DNA of 64,000 nt from Streptomyces akebiae (GTDB lineage Bacteria > Actinomycetota > Actinomycetes > Streptomycetales > Streptomycetaceae): NCBI RefSeq assembly GCF_019599145.1, contig NZ_CP080647.1:5084001-5148000 (forward strand). Reading direction: 5' to 3'. This document shows positions 29,461-38,979 of the stretch, one piece after another. Below the pieces are notes generated by a model, which had not been told where the DNA came from, did no database searches, and saw nothing but the letters and a program-made list of their open reading frames with translations. The stretch's first letter is position 1; every line of letters begins with the position of its first letter. Both the position numbers and the translations under genes were made by a program.

Positions 29461-30432
29461 TCAGACGGTGGTCTTCTCGGGCTCGGCGACCTGGTCACCG
29501 TCGGCGAGGGCGGCCAGGAAACGCTCGGCGTCGAGGGCGGCGGAGCAGCCGGTGCCGGCGGCGGTGATCGCCTGACGGTACGTGTGGTCGACGACGTCGC
29601 CAGCGCCGAAAACACCGGACAGGTTCGTCCGGGTGGACGGGGAAGCCACCTTCAGATAGCCCTCGTCGTCCAGGTCGAGCTGACCCTTGAAGAGCTCGGT
29701 GCGCGGGTCGTGTCCGATCGCGATGAACAGGCCCGTCACCGGCAGCTCGGACGTCTCGCCCGTCTTGAGGTTGCGCAGCTGCAGACCAGCGAGCTTCTGG
29801 TCGCCCTGGATCTCGGCAACCTCGCTGTCCCACACGAAGGAGATCTTCGGGTCGGCGAACGCACGCTCCTGCATCGCCTTGGAGGCGCGCAGGGTGTCCC
29901 GGCGGTGGACGATGGTCACGGACTTGGCGAACCGCGACAGGAAGGTGGCTTCCTCCATGGCGGTGTCGCCGCCGCCGATCACGGCGATGTCCTGGTCCTT
30001 GAAGAAGAACCCGTCACAGGTGGCGCACCAGGACACACCGCGGCCGGAGAGGGCGTCCTCGTTGGGCAGCCCGAGCTTGCGGTGCTGGGAGCCCGTGGTG
30101 ACGATGACGGCCTTGGCGCGGTGCACGGTGCCCGCGGTGTCCGTGACGGTCTTGATCTCGCCGCTCAGGTCGACGTCGACGATGTCGTCCGGAACGAGCT
30201 CGGCACCGAAGCGCTCGGCCTGGGCGCGCATGTTGTCCATGAGATCAGGGCCCATGATGCCGTCCCGGAAGCCGGGGAAGTTCTCCACCTCGGTGGTGTT
30301 CATCAGCGCGCCGCCTGCGGTGACGGCGCCCTCGAACACCAGCGGCTTCAGCGACGCGCGCGCGGTGTAGAGCGCTGCCGTGTAGCCGGCGGGCCCTGAG
30401 CCGATGATGATCACGTTACGGACGTCGCTCAC
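29461..30432 (-). CDS. trxB: Thioredoxin-disulfide reductase
   Basis: 323 residues from GTG 30432 ([20 protein letters not shown]); the frame is open to 30507. FAD site [14 protein letters not shown] site [12 protein letters not shown], redox pair CATC (Cys136 and Cys139), and the C-terminal FAD motif [23 protein letters not shown]. It transfers electrons from NADPH to thioredoxin. The trxBA pair is a known target of the redox regulator SigR in Streptomyces; I did not identify a SigR promoter with certainty. Confidence 0.97.
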   Translation of the reverse strand: MSDVRNVIIIGSGPAGYTAALYTARASLKPLVFEGAVTAGGALMNTTEVENFPGFRDGIMGPDLMDNMRAQAERFGAELVPDDIVDVDLSGEIKTVTDTAGTVHRAKAVIVTTGSQHRKLGLPNEDALSGRGVSWCATCDGFFFKDQDIAVIGGGDTAMEEATFLSRFAKSVTIVHRRDTLRASKAMQERAFADPKISFVWDSEVAEIQGDQKLAGLQLRNLKTGETSELPVTGLFIAIGHDPRTELFKGQLDLDDEGYLKVASPSTRTNLSGVFGAGDVVDHTYRQAITAAGTGCSAALDAERFLAALADGDQVAEPEKTTV

Positions 30433-30604
30433 GGCTTGATTCCTCGTCTCTGGAGACTGCTGCGTACTGCCGGTGGGAGCTGCTCTCGAAACTCTCACCC
30501 CACCCAACGGATCCTAAGGGGCGCGCATTCCCGGTGTGTCCGGGCACACGAAGGCGCGACCCCGTCATGGGGTCGCCGAAGGTGGAACAGTGCGGAGACA
30601 GTCC

Positions 30605-31492
30605 TCAGGGACGGGCGTAGGTTCGTTGCACGAGAACGTCGCCAGCGGGTTCCGAAGGCTTCTCCAAGCACGAGGCGTCGACGACGTAAGCGGTGACGCG
30701 TGAGTCGTCGGAGCGGTCGGGCAGCAGCACGAGGTACGCCTCAGCTCCCCGGTACGTACCAGGCTCGGAAGCGATCGCACCTGTGGTGTCTCCGATGCCT
30801 TTCGCGATGCAGCCGGGCACGTCGGTGGTGAGAAACGTCTTCGTGCCTTTGTCCGGTGATGCCGCAGTCCCGAAGGAATCCTGTTCGGGAAGGCCTCCGC
30901 TCTCGGTCTTGCCCAAGAGATCTTTGACCTGCTTCTCCAGCTTGACGCCGGAGAAGGTGTCGGAAGCTGTGGCCGGAGGGCTGTCGTCCTCACCGATCGA
31001 CTGGACGAGAACAGCACCGAGGCCCAGGGCCGCGATCGCGAAGACGGCACCGATGACTGTCCTACGACGGCCGCGCCGCTTCTGGCTCGTGCGGCCCGGG
31101 CCGGTGGACGCGCGTGGATGACCGGCGGGACGATCCACAGCAGGCGATGTTTCACGTGAAACATGCGCGCCGTTCTCGCTCGCAGTGGTGCGTGAGACAT
31201 CTGCGAGCTCTTCGGTCGTCTCGCTTCCGGGCGCCGTGGCGTTCAGCAGAGCCTCGGCGGCCAGGGCGGCGTCGATCCTTCCCGCTACGTCGTCGGGCAT
31301 GCGGGGAGGCCCTGGCAAGGTCCCGAGGAGGCTGCGGATCTCCTCCAGCGAGGCGTAGACGTCGGAGCAGAGAGGGCACTCGTCCAGGTGTCGACGGACA
31401 TCCGCAGTGCGGGCAGGAGGCAGAAGACCCTCGCTGAGGTCGGAGATCTCCGTGACTTCCGGGTGCCCGGCCGTGTCGGTCGTGGATGTCAC
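30605..31492 (-). CDS. Anti-sigma factor with zinc-binding domain and single transmembrane helix
   Basis: 295 residues from a GTG overlapping the sigM stop by 4 nt. The N-terminal putative ZAS domain shows HxxxCxxC (RRHLDECPLCSD, about 35-46) with the upstream His. One transmembrane helix lies at about 145-167 (TVIGAVFAIAALGLGAVLV), followed by an extracytoplasmic domain of about 125 residues with two Cys (PGCIAKG, ASCLEK) that could form a disulfide. It would hold SigM at the membrane and release it on a signal. It corresponds to RsmA of M. tuberculosis by position. A parS site in its cytoplasmic linker is read as VSRET. Confidence 0.9.
   Translation of the reverse strand: MTSTTDTAGHPEVTEISDLSEGLLPPARTADVRRHLDECPLCSDVYASLEEIRSLLGTLPGPPRMPDDVAGRIDAALAAEALLNATAPGSETTEELADVSRTTASENGAHVSRETSPAVDRPAGHPRASTGPGRTSQKRRGRRRTVIGAVFAIAALGLGAVLVQSIGEDDSPPATASDTFSGVKLEKQVKDLLGKTESGGLPEQDSFGTAASPDKGTKTFLTTDVPGCIAKGIGDTTGAIASEPGTYRGAEAYLVLLPDRSDDSRVTAYVVDASCLEKPSEPAGDVLVQRTYARP
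31149..31162. promoter_or_regulatory. parS: parS site 6 (within the anti-sigma gene)
   Basis: Exact GTTTCACGTGAAAC in the coding linker between zinc domain and transmembrane helix, read as Val-Ser-Arg-Glu-Thr on the minus strand. Confidence 0.93.
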
Positions 31493-32202
31493 GCTCGCCC
31501 ACCTCCGCCCTTCACAGCAGCTGAATTGCTTGGCCCTGCATCATGTGCTCCCGCTGCGGGTGGGACGGATGTCCCCTGCGCCCGGTTCCTTCCCCGCTCC
31601 GACTTTTTGCCGCCCTCCCCCTCGCCATCCGCACGGAGATGGGTCAGGAGCGGCAGAAGTCTGGCTCTGCCACGGGCGCAGCGGCTCTTCACTGTGCCGG
31701 TCGGCACATCGAGGATGCGTGCGGCCTCCGCGACGGGGTAGCCCTGCATGTCCACCAGGACGAGCGCCGCCCGTTGATCCTTCGGCAGGGTGCCCAGGGC
31801 TTCCAGCAGCTGGCGGTGCAGATCATTGCGCTCGGCCGGGGCGGACGCCGACTCGTGCGGCTCCAGGAGCTGCTCCAGGCGTTCGGTGTCGTCGACGGGC
31901 GACGTCTTGCGAGAGGCGGTCTTGCGGGCGCGGTCCAGGCAGGCGTTCACGGTGATGCGGTGCAGCCAGGTCGTGACGGCCGATTGGCCGCGGAAGGTGT
32001 GGGCGGCCCGGTAGGCGGACACCAGAGCGTCCTGGACGGCGTCAGCGGCCTCCTCGCGGTCTCCCAGGGTCCGTAGCGCCACCGCCCAGAGCCGGTCCCG
32101 GTGCCGCCGTACGAGTTCGCTGAAGGCGTCGGGGTCGCCCTCGACATGGCGGGCCAGGAGATCCTGATCGCTTACCCCGCTGTGGTCAGCGATGTGCGCC
32201 AT
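31489..32202 (-). CDS. sigM: ECF RNA polymerase sigma factor SigM
   Basis: 237 residues from ATG 32202, with GAGGAGGGGG upstream. Sigma-2 is at about 22-92 (FSELVRRHRDRLWAVALRTLGDREEAADAVQD) and sigma-4 at about 130-185 (LPKDQRAALVLVDMQGYPVAEAARIL, VPTGTVKSRCARGRARL). A 45-residue low-complexity tail follows. The symbol is based on position: pseudokinase/murJ upstream and anti-sigma-trxB-trxA downstream match the sigM locus of Streptomyces and mycobacteria. Confidence 0.93.
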   Translation of the reverse strand: MAHIADHSGVSDQDLLARHVEGDPDAFSELVRRHRDRLWAVALRTLGDREEAADAVQDALVSAYRAAHTFRGQSAVTTWLHRITVNACLDRARKTASRKTSPVDDTERLEQLLEPHESASAPAERNDLHRQLLEALGTLPKDQRAALVLVDMQGYPVAEAARILDVPTGTVKSRCARGRARLLPLLTHLRADGEGEGGKKSERGRNRAQGTSVPPAAGAHDAGPSNSAAVKGGGGRA

Positions 32203-32227
32203 CGGACCCCCCCTCCTCGGTGAACTC

Positions 32228-33952
32228 TCAGCCCATGAACTTCACGTCGGTGATCGCCTGCTTGTAGCCGGGGTCGCTGTACTCGTCGCCGTCTGCCTTG
32301 GGCACATCCGTGAGCCAAACGAGAACGTACCGGGTCTTCACCGACCTCTTGGCGGAGATCTTGAGCTCCGTCCCGGTTGTCTGGTTTGTGGCGATCTTCG
32401 TCATGGAACTGAGCGGGGCGGACGACGACAGTGAGTCGGCCGCATAGAGCGTGGCCGTTGTGTGGTCGCCGGAGTAGTACAGCCCTATCGAGGCCGCCGA
32501 CACCTCCTGCGCCGAGCCGAGGTCGTAGACGATGCCTACGCCTTGCTTGTAAGGAGCCAGCGTGGGACCGCCCTTGAAGGAGTAAGTCCGCCAATACGTC
32601 GACCCGCTGCTGTCGTACGTCAAGCCGACATCGCCCGGGTGCTGAGCCTTCCCGTCCGGGTAGTACTCCGCAGCGCCCTTGATACTGAGCGTCGTGACGG
32701 GCTTGGCCTTGTCGGTGCCCTTGTCGCTGCCGTCGGTCTGCTGGCTCGTGTCCGGCTCGCTGGACTGGCCCCCCCGTCCCATCAGCGCGTCGGCCAGCTG
32801 CCAGCTGCCAAGACCGAGGGCGGCGATCAGCAGGGCCGAGACGGCCCACTTGAGGGCTTTGCCGGTCCGGCTCTGCAGCGGGGCAGGCGGAGTCTGCAGG
32901 GGCTGCGTGATGCCGGCTTGGGGGGACTGACGGCCGTACGTGCCCTGCTGGTACGTCGTGTGCTGGTAGTCGGGCGGCGCGGTGAACGCGGGCTCCGGCG
33001 GGCGGATGCGGGGCATCTCACCGATCGCCTTCACCAGTTCCTCCGGCGTCGTGCACGGAGACTCATGGCGGGAGGCGGTGGCACCGTCGTTGACGAGCGC
33101 CCGCATGGACAGCTCCGACAGCCCTCGGTGGACGCCTGCACGGACTTGGTCGGGCGCGATGAGACCGACGCCCTTGGGAAGGCCGGAGAGGCCGTGTGCG
33201 TCGTTCTCGTACGGCCACCGCTGGGTGAGCGCCGAATACAGCAGCGCACCGATCGCCTCGGTGTCCGTGCGCTGTGGGGTGTCCGAGGCGATGCCGCGCA
33301 GCGCGGCGTTCACCGCGAGACCGCGAATGCGCCACTGGCCGGCGGCGGAGCGCAGCACCGCACTCGGGTTGAGCCGCAGGTGTGAGAGGCCCTCCCGGTG
33401 CGCGGCGGCCATGGCGTGGGAGATCTGCGTGACCATCTGGTACGCGTCATGCGGTTCCAGGGGACCCGAGGCCAGCAGAGTCGTCAGTTCCGTGGCGTCG
33501 GGCAGCCATTCGTGCACCACGTACACGAGGTCGTTCTCCTCGACCGCGTCCAGCACCTGGACGAAGCGGGGATCACCGAGCAACGCCGAGGAGCGGGCCG
33601 CCGCCAGCACGGAACGAGCGCGCGCGTGGTCGGCGGGCAGCACATGCACCCCGACTGCGCGGCGGAGTTTCTCGTCCACGGCACGCCAACTACTGAAACC
33701 GTCCAGACGGGTGACGCACTCTTCGAGGCGGTAGCGCCTGGCGAGCTTGTGGCCGCTGTGCAGTTCGGGCGGTGTCGTCTTCGAAGGGCTTTCGGTACCG
33801 CTCCCCTGTGCCTCTTCGCTCGCCGAGCTTTCCGTGTCCCGCTCCCGGTTCTGGGCCTCCCCGTCGGCCGTGGACTGGTCCGCTTGTGCGGTCAGCGGCT
33901 CGTCGCCGCTGTTGTCTGCCACGTCGACGGCAGCCGTGCTCCGTTCCGCCAC
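32228..33952 (-). CDS. Transmembrane pseudokinase (protein-kinase-like, catalytic residues lost)
   Basis: 574 residues from GTG 33952, with GGGGAGG upstream; the frame is open to 34012. A kinase-like fold spans about 70-310, but the key residues are gone. The Lys position reads RAVGVHVL, the catalytic loop reads HLRLNPSAV with no Asp at HRD, and the DFG position reads RGL. One transmembrane helix (KWAVSALLIAALGLGSWQLA) leads to a C-terminal extracellular beta domain of the discoidin-like type (GVGIVYDLGSAQEVSAASIGLYYSG). In mycobacteria the equivalent pseudokinase is fused to MviN/MurJ (Rv3910). Here it is a separate gene just downstream of murJ, so a role in controlling the flippase is likely but inferred. 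Confidence 0.88.
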   Translation of the reverse strand: MAERSTAAVDVADNSGDEPLTAQADQSTADGEAQNRERDTESSASEEAQGSGTESPSKTTPPELHSGHKLARRYRLEECVTRLDGFSSWRAVDEKLRRAVGVHVLPADHARARSVLAAARSSALLGDPRFVQVLDAVEENDLVYVVHEWLPDATELTTLLASGPLEPHDAYQMVTQISHAMAAAHREGLSHLRLNPSAVLRSAAGQWRIRGLAVNAALRGIASDTPQRTDTEAIGALLYSALTQRWPYENDAHGLSGLPKGVGLIAPDQVRAGVHRGLSELSMRALVNDGATASRHESPCTTPEELVKAIGEMPRIRPPEPAFTAPPDYQHTTYQQGTYGRQSPQAGITQPLQTPPAPLQSRTGKALKWAVSALLIAALGLGSWQLADALMGRGGQSSEPDTSQQTDGSDKGTDKAKPVTTLSIKGAAEYYPDGKAQHPGDVGLTYDSSGSTYWRTYSFKGGPTLAPYKQGVGIVYDLGSAQEVSAASIGLYYSGDHTTATLYAADSLSSSAPLSSMTKIATNQTTGTELKISAKRSVKTRYVLVWLTDVPKADGDEYSDPGYKQAITDVKFMG

Positions 33953-34070
33953 CGTCGTTCCTGCCTCCCCATCCGTTGAGCGTTCCAAGACGCCAAAGCC
34001 AATTGTGCCCACAGTCCGCCGCTATGAGCGACACGCGTCGGCGGACGATGGTTGTGCGCGTACCCCAGCC

Positions 34071-36287
34071 TCAGCGCCCCAGCCGTCCCCGGACCATACC
34101 GACCATCGAGTTGAGCTCTTCGATGCGCATGCGTCGTGCGGCGACGTAGAAGACACCGAGCAGAACGATTCCTCCCCCGACGAGTGCGAGCATCGAACCA
34201 CCGACGCCCTGTCCCAGGGCCCGGCTGATGCCGTAGCAGGCCGCACCACTGAGCAGCGCCGCGGGCAACGAGGCGATGGACAGTCGCGCGTACGTGCGCA
34301 TGACCCTGGAGCCGTCCAGGTCCCCGCCCAGCCGCTTCTTGAGGCGACGCCAGGCCACGCCGACGCCGATCATGTACGCCAGACCGTACGAGGCCGCCAT
34401 GCCGACCACGGCCCAGCGGGCCGGGATCACGAAGAAGCAGATCGCCGAGGCGCTCGCGTTGACGGCCGCCACGATGACCGTGTTGTAGAAGGGCGTCCGG
34501 GTGTCCTCGTACGCGTAGAAGGCGCGAAGGACGACGTACTGCACGGAGTACGGGATCAGGCCGAGCCCGAAGGCCATCAGCATGAAGCCCATGTTCGTCG
34601 CCGCGCCGGTGCCGGACGAACCGAAGATCAGCGTGCACATCGGGATGCCCAGCGAGACGAAGCCGAAGGCGATCGGCACGATGGCGACGGCCGTGGTGCG
34701 CAGACCCTGTGAGATGTCGTCACGCACGGCGCCGGCGTCGTCCTCGGCTGCCGAGCGCGAGATGCGGGGCAGGAGGGCGGCCATGAGCGAGACGGTGATG
34801 ATGGCCTGAGGCAGGCCCCAGATGAGCTGTGCGTTGGCGTAGGCGCTGAAACCGGTGCCGGCGATCTTGGTTTCCGTGACCGCTGCGGTCGCCAACTGGG
34901 TGACGACGAGGGCGCCTGCCTGGTTGGCGAGGACGAACAAGATGGTCCACTTGGCGAGCATTGCGGCCTTGCCGAGACCGTGCCCCTTCCAATCGAACCG
35001 CAGCCGCATCCGGAAGCCGGTCTCCCGCAGGTACGGGATCATCGCGAGGGCCTGGACCACGAGGCCCAGGAGGATGCCGATACCCAGCAGCCGTTCGCCC
35101 TCCGGCGGGATGTTCTCAACTGTCATGCCGGAGTCTGCCGCGCTGCCGTAGACCCAGAGGAACGCGCCGAGGGTGACGATGATGACGATGTTGTTGAGGA
35201 CCGGCGTCCACATCATCGCGCCGAACCGGCCGCGGGCGTTGAGGATCTGTCCCATCACCACATGGATGCCCATGAAGAAGATCGAGGGCAGAAAATAACG
35301 GGTGAAGGTGACAGCGACGTCATTGGCCTGGGCGTCGGAGGCGAGAGGCGTCGACAGTGCACGGACGAGAAGTGGCGCGGCGAACATGGCGAGCGCTGTG
35401 AGGAGGCCCAGGATCACCATGACCAGGGTCAACAGCCTGTTGGCGTACGCCTCTCCGCCGTCCTCGTCATCCTTCATGGCACGGACGAGCTGCGGCACGA
35501 AGACGGAGTTGAGGCCACCGCCGACGGTCAGAATGTAGATCATCGTCGGTAGCTGATAGGCGACCTGGAAGGACTCACCCAGCAGAGCGAGACCGAGCGC
35601 CGAGACGATCATCGCCGAGCGGATGAACCCCGTAAGGCGCGAGACCATGGTGCCCGCCGCCATGACGGCGCTCGACTTCAGCAGGCCCGAGGCCCGCCCG
35701 CCCTTCTTCGCGGCGGGTGCGGGCGTGGGAACAGGTGCTGGCTCCTCGCGGTCCGGACGGCCCGCCCCGGGGCTCGGGGCCGGGGCCGGACCGGGAACGG
35801 ACGGCTGCCCCACAGGGGAGCCGCCCTGCTGCTGGTCGCGGAAGAGATGGGCGAAGGCGTCCGGCTCGTGGCGCTCTTCACCGGCCTGCGTCACCAGGTC
35901 GTCCACACCGACGAACTGGGTGGTACGGGCGTCGTCGCCGTACGGCAGATGCCGGGTCGGCCCCTCGGGCTCGGGCGCTGGCGTCTGGGCCCACACACGA
36001 GGGTCAGGCGCGTACTGCGGCGCCGACGGCTGAGCGTAGAGCGGCTGCTGCGGCTGGTAGGTGCCCGGGGCCGGCGGCGGGTGGGCGGCTCGGTCGTAGA
36101 GCGCCTCGGCCACCGGGTCCTGCGCGGCGAGATCATGTGCGCGGTAGGGGTCCTGGTCGTACGCGTCCTGGAGGTACATGTCCGCGGGGGGCTGCGGCGG
36201 CACCTGGCCCGGCCCGGGCTGCGGGCCCTCGGGATACCCCGAGTCGGCCGCGCCCTGGCCGCGGTCACCGTCGTACGGCGCGTTCAT
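34071..36287 (-). CDS. murJ: Lipid II flippase MurJ (MviN family)
   Basis: 738 residues. The N-terminal about 200 residues are cytoplasmic, disordered and rich in Pro/Gln/Tyr/Asp. The MATE/MOP-like membrane domain of about 14 helices begins at LLKSSAVMAAGTMVSRLTGF and includes GGLNSVFVPQLVRAM, QILNARGRFGAMMWTPVLNN and the late motif LRAFYAYEDTRTPFYNT. It moves lipid II to the outer membrane face for peptidoglycan synthesis. It is followed downstream by the pseudokinase gene and preceded by the DUF6049 gene, all leftward. Confidence 0.95.
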   Translation of the reverse strand: MNAPYDGDRGQGAADSGYPEGPQPGPGQVPPQPPADMYLQDAYDQDPYRAHDLAAQDPVAEALYDRAAHPPPAPGTYQPQQPLYAQPSAPQYAPDPRVWAQTPAPEPEGPTRHLPYGDDARTTQFVGVDDLVTQAGEERHEPDAFAHLFRDQQQGGSPVGQPSVPGPAPAPSPGAGRPDREEPAPVPTPAPAAKKGGRASGLLKSSAVMAAGTMVSRLTGFIRSAMIVSALGLALLGESFQVAYQLPTMIYILTVGGGLNSVFVPQLVRAMKDDEDGGEAYANRLLTLVMVILGLLTALAMFAAPLLVRALSTPLASDAQANDVAVTFTRYFLPSIFFMGIHVVMGQILNARGRFGAMMWTPVLNNIVIIVTLGAFLWVYGSAADSGMTVENIPPEGERLLGIGILLGLVVQALAMIPYLRETGFRMRLRFDWKGHGLGKAAMLAKWTILFVLANQAGALVVTQLATAAVTETKIAGTGFSAYANAQLIWGLPQAIITVSLMAALLPRISRSAAEDDAGAVRDDISQGLRTTAVAIVPIAFGFVSLGIPMCTLIFGSSGTGAATNMGFMLMAFGLGLIPYSVQYVVLRAFYAYEDTRTPFYNTVIVAAVNASASAICFFVIPARWAVVGMAASYGLAYMIGVGVAWRRLKKRLGGDLDGSRVMRTYARLSIASLPAALLSGAACYGISRALGQGVGGSMLALVGGGIVLLGVFYVAARRMRIEELNSMVGMVRGRLGR

Positions 36288-36334
36288 GGTTACCCCACCT
36301 CATCGTCCCCGGGCCAACCGGCCACGACAATCGC

Positions 36335-38743
36335 TCAACGGTCCACTCTCTCACCCGTGCCGGACGGGTCGGCGCTTTCCGGAGCGGTGTCCGGTGCCGG
36401 GTCACTCGCGTGCTCCGGCTCATCTGTCCCGGACTTCACCGGGGGCTTCTCCTCGGCAGTGTGTACGACTGAGACCGCCTCGGTGTTCGCGTCGCCGTCT
36501 CTCCGGGCGCTCTCCGACGCCTCGTCGTCCGTCGGGGCTCCTTCTGTCTCCAGACGGGCGGCGGCGCGCTTGCGCTGGGTGTACATCCGGAATCCGGCGA
36601 GGACGAGGAGCAGGACGCCACCGGCGATGACCAGCATCACCGTGGCGGTGATCTCGGTGACGTTCACCGTGAATCTGACCTCGTCACCATACTTCTCGCC
36701 GTCCGCCGTGTAGAGCTGGGCGACGACGGTGACCGGCCCGTTGGCCTCGGCGTTGGTGGTGAACTTCACCGACTCGCTGTGCCCGCCGGAGATGTCGACG
36801 GACTGCTCGGCGAAGTCGTCATCACCGATCTTCAGACGCGTCGGTGCATTGGACGTGAGGCGCAGCGTCAGGTTGTCGACACCCTGCACAAGGTTGTTCT
36901 GGACGGTCACGGGGATCGTCGCGCTGCGGCCCGAGAGCTTCGTCTCGGACTTCTCGATCAATCGCACCTGCTCGGTGAGTGAGTTGAGGTACGTCTGGAC
37001 GCCGTTGCGGTAGACCGCCGCGTCCATGGAACGGCCGCGCCAGGAGGTGGACATCTCCCGGTCCATGGTCCTGCCGAACGGCGTGACCACTCGGGACTGG
37101 TCGGAGAGGATCACCTTGAAGCGGTCGAGGTCGGCCTGCGTGGTCTGGATCTCCTCGAAAGAGGACTTCGGCAGCGCCTGCTTCCGCAGCGACGAGGGGT
37201 AGGCCGAGGAAGACGGGATCTTGGTGTTGGCGCTCGGATCGGGCTTCGCGGCGGCGGCGGCCGAGAGTTCCTGAGGCTGCGACCAGTTTCCGCCCTGGAG
37301 CGCGGTGAGAGCCTGCGCCATCGTCTGTGCCTGGCTGGCCGACGGCATCCGCTGCGGAGCGATCACGATGCTGCGCTGCTTGCTGTTCTGGAGTTCCGTG
37401 GTCAGGCTCTGGGCGAGGAATCGCTGCACCGCCAGCGTGGAACTCTCGGCCTTCGTCATGTCGCCCTGGAAGGCCGTCGACAACCGGGCGTCCGCCACCA
37501 CTGCCGTGGTGCCGCCGCCGATGGGCCGGGCCGCGCTGGGCGTGTAGGACAGGCTGCTGCTCTCCTGCAGGCTGTCGCTGCGGGCGATCACCTTGTCGGC
37601 GCCCGCTGAGATGGCGACCTTGACGATCGACGGGTCGACGGCACCGTTCACGGGCCAGGCGAAGTCCGTCTCCGGCTCGACACGGAGGATGTTCTGGACC
37701 GTGTCGGAGGCCACATCGGTGGCGTCCTTCAGACGGCTGAGAGAGCCGGTGATCGTCTTGCCGTTGTGGGCCAGCGCCGCGAGGTCGGGGTCGGCGAAGG
37801 GCAGAGCGATCACCTCCTCGCCCTGAACCGCGGTCTCCAGCTCCGCCAGCCACTCCTTGGCGACAGCCTGATTCCGGCCCGCGACGGTCGTGCCTCCGCT
37901 GCGGACCTGGTATCCGCCCGTCATCGCGACAACCGATGCCAGCAGGTCCGGATCGATCACCCAGGTGATGTCCAGGTCCTTGCCCAGAGTCAGCATCTGC
38001 TCCAGGCGTCCGCCCGCGGAGATCTCCTTGGCCAGATCCTCGTTGAGGAAGACGGGCGTCTGCTGCTCGCCGGGACCGGTCTCGGCCGTCAGATGGGTGT
38101 TGGAGATCAGCGGCCAGAGGTACGTCGTCTTCGTCTTGGCGTCCGACTCCTCGGGCTGCCACGGCAGGAACGTGCGCTGGATGCCGAGGACCTGGTCGTA
38201 CTGAGCGGCGGCGGTCCTGCCCGAGAGGGAGACCCCCAGCTGATAGACACCGTCCGCGCCGAGGTCCAGTTCCTTGACGGGCACCGAGATGGTGAAGGGC
38301 TGGGCCACGCCGGAGGCGAGCGCGGAGAACTTCTCCACGTACTTGCCGCCGACCTCCGGCCCGTCGGCGTACTGCTCGAAGCCGGAGCGTTTGGCCGCCT
38401 CGTCGATGGACGAGCGGCCCGACACGGCGGCCGGGGCCACACGCAGGCCCACATGGGCGTCCGTGACGGTCTGCTTGCCCTTGTTCGTGACCGTGCCCGA
38501 GACGGTGACGGTGTCGCCGTCGGTGGGCACGCTGGGGCTGAGCGAGTCGAGGGAGACCTCGACGGTGTTCGATCCCGTGGCCTCGGCCAGGGAGGCCTTC
38601 GGGGCCGCCTGCGCGGCCGGGGTCCCGGCCAGCTGGAACAGGCCTGCCAACAGGGGTGCCCCAGCGAAGAGGGCTCCGGTGCGCAGCAGCCACCGGCGGG
38701 CAGGTGAGGGACTCGTCCCTTGGAAGTCTGCCGCCTCGGCCAC
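36335..38743 (-). CDS. DUF6049 family secreted, membrane-anchored protein
   Basis: 802 residues. A signal peptide (RRWLLRTGALFAGAPLLAGL...AAQAAP) is followed by an extracellular beta-sandwich (SPSVPTDGDTVTVSGTVTNKG) and a large central alpha/beta region (TWVIDPDLLASVVAMTGGYQV). A second Ig-like part (SATIPVTVQNNLVQGVDNLTL) leads to a transmembrane helix near 720 (MLVIAGGVLLLVLAGFRMY) and an acidic cytoplasmic tail. I recognise it as DUF6049, always beside murJ in actinobacteria (Rv3909 position in M. tuberculosis). A role at the cell envelope with MurJ is inferred from linkage only. Confidence 0.85.
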   Translation of the reverse strand: MAEAADFQGTSPSPARRWLLRTGALFAGAPLLAGLFQLAGTPAAQAAPKASLAEATGSNTVEVSLDSLSPSVPTDGDTVTVSGTVTNKGKQTVTDAHVGLRVAPAAVSGRSSIDEAAKRSGFEQYADGPEVGGKYVEKFSALASGVAQPFTISVPVKELDLGADGVYQLGVSLSGRTAAAQYDQVLGIQRTFLPWQPEESDAKTKTTYLWPLISNTHLTAETGPGEQQTPVFLNEDLAKEISAGGRLEQMLTLGKDLDITWVIDPDLLASVVAMTGGYQVRSGGTTVAGRNQAVAKEWLAELETAVQGEEVIALPFADPDLAALAHNGKTITGSLSRLKDATDVASDTVQNILRVEPETDFAWPVNGAVDPSIVKVAISAGADKVIARSDSLQESSSLSYTPSAARPIGGGTTAVVADARLSTAFQGDMTKAESSTLAVQRFLAQSLTTELQNSKQRSIVIAPQRMPSASQAQTMAQALTALQGGNWSQPQELSAAAAAKPDPSANTKIPSSSAYPSSLRKQALPKSSFEEIQTTQADLDRFKVILSDQSRVVTPFGRTMDREMSTSWRGRSMDAAVYRNGVQTYLNSLTEQVRLIEKSETKLSGRSATIPVTVQNNLVQGVDNLTLRLTSNAPTRLKIGDDDFAEQSVDISGGHSESVKFTTNAEANGPVTVVAQLYTADGEKYGDEVRFTVNVTEITATVMLVIAGGVLLLVLAGFRMYTQRKRAAARLETEGAPTDDEASESARRDGDANTEAVSVVHTAEEKPPVKSGTDEPEHASDPAPDTAPESADPSGTGERVDR

Positions 38744-38979
38744 GCGCTCGCCCGTCCCTCGTCGTCGTCAGTGGTCGTCGGAATGTGCGTCCACGCATGG
38801 TAACGATGTGCGCTGAGAGGAAGTGCCGCGGTCCGCTCCACAAGATCGAGCGACGAGGCCGGGCTGTCCCTGTATGTGCACGTATCAAAGGGGTGGGTGA
38901 GGGGGCCGTCTGCGCGAAGTCCTTGTGCACCTTCAATGGAGGCGACCGCGGCCACCGGCGCCCCGTACCCTTTTCAGTT

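Noticed and set aside
32462..33385. Long plus-strand frame opposite the pseudokinase gene
   Set aside because: Frame shadow of the leftward pseudokinase gene, with no ribosome site and biased composition.
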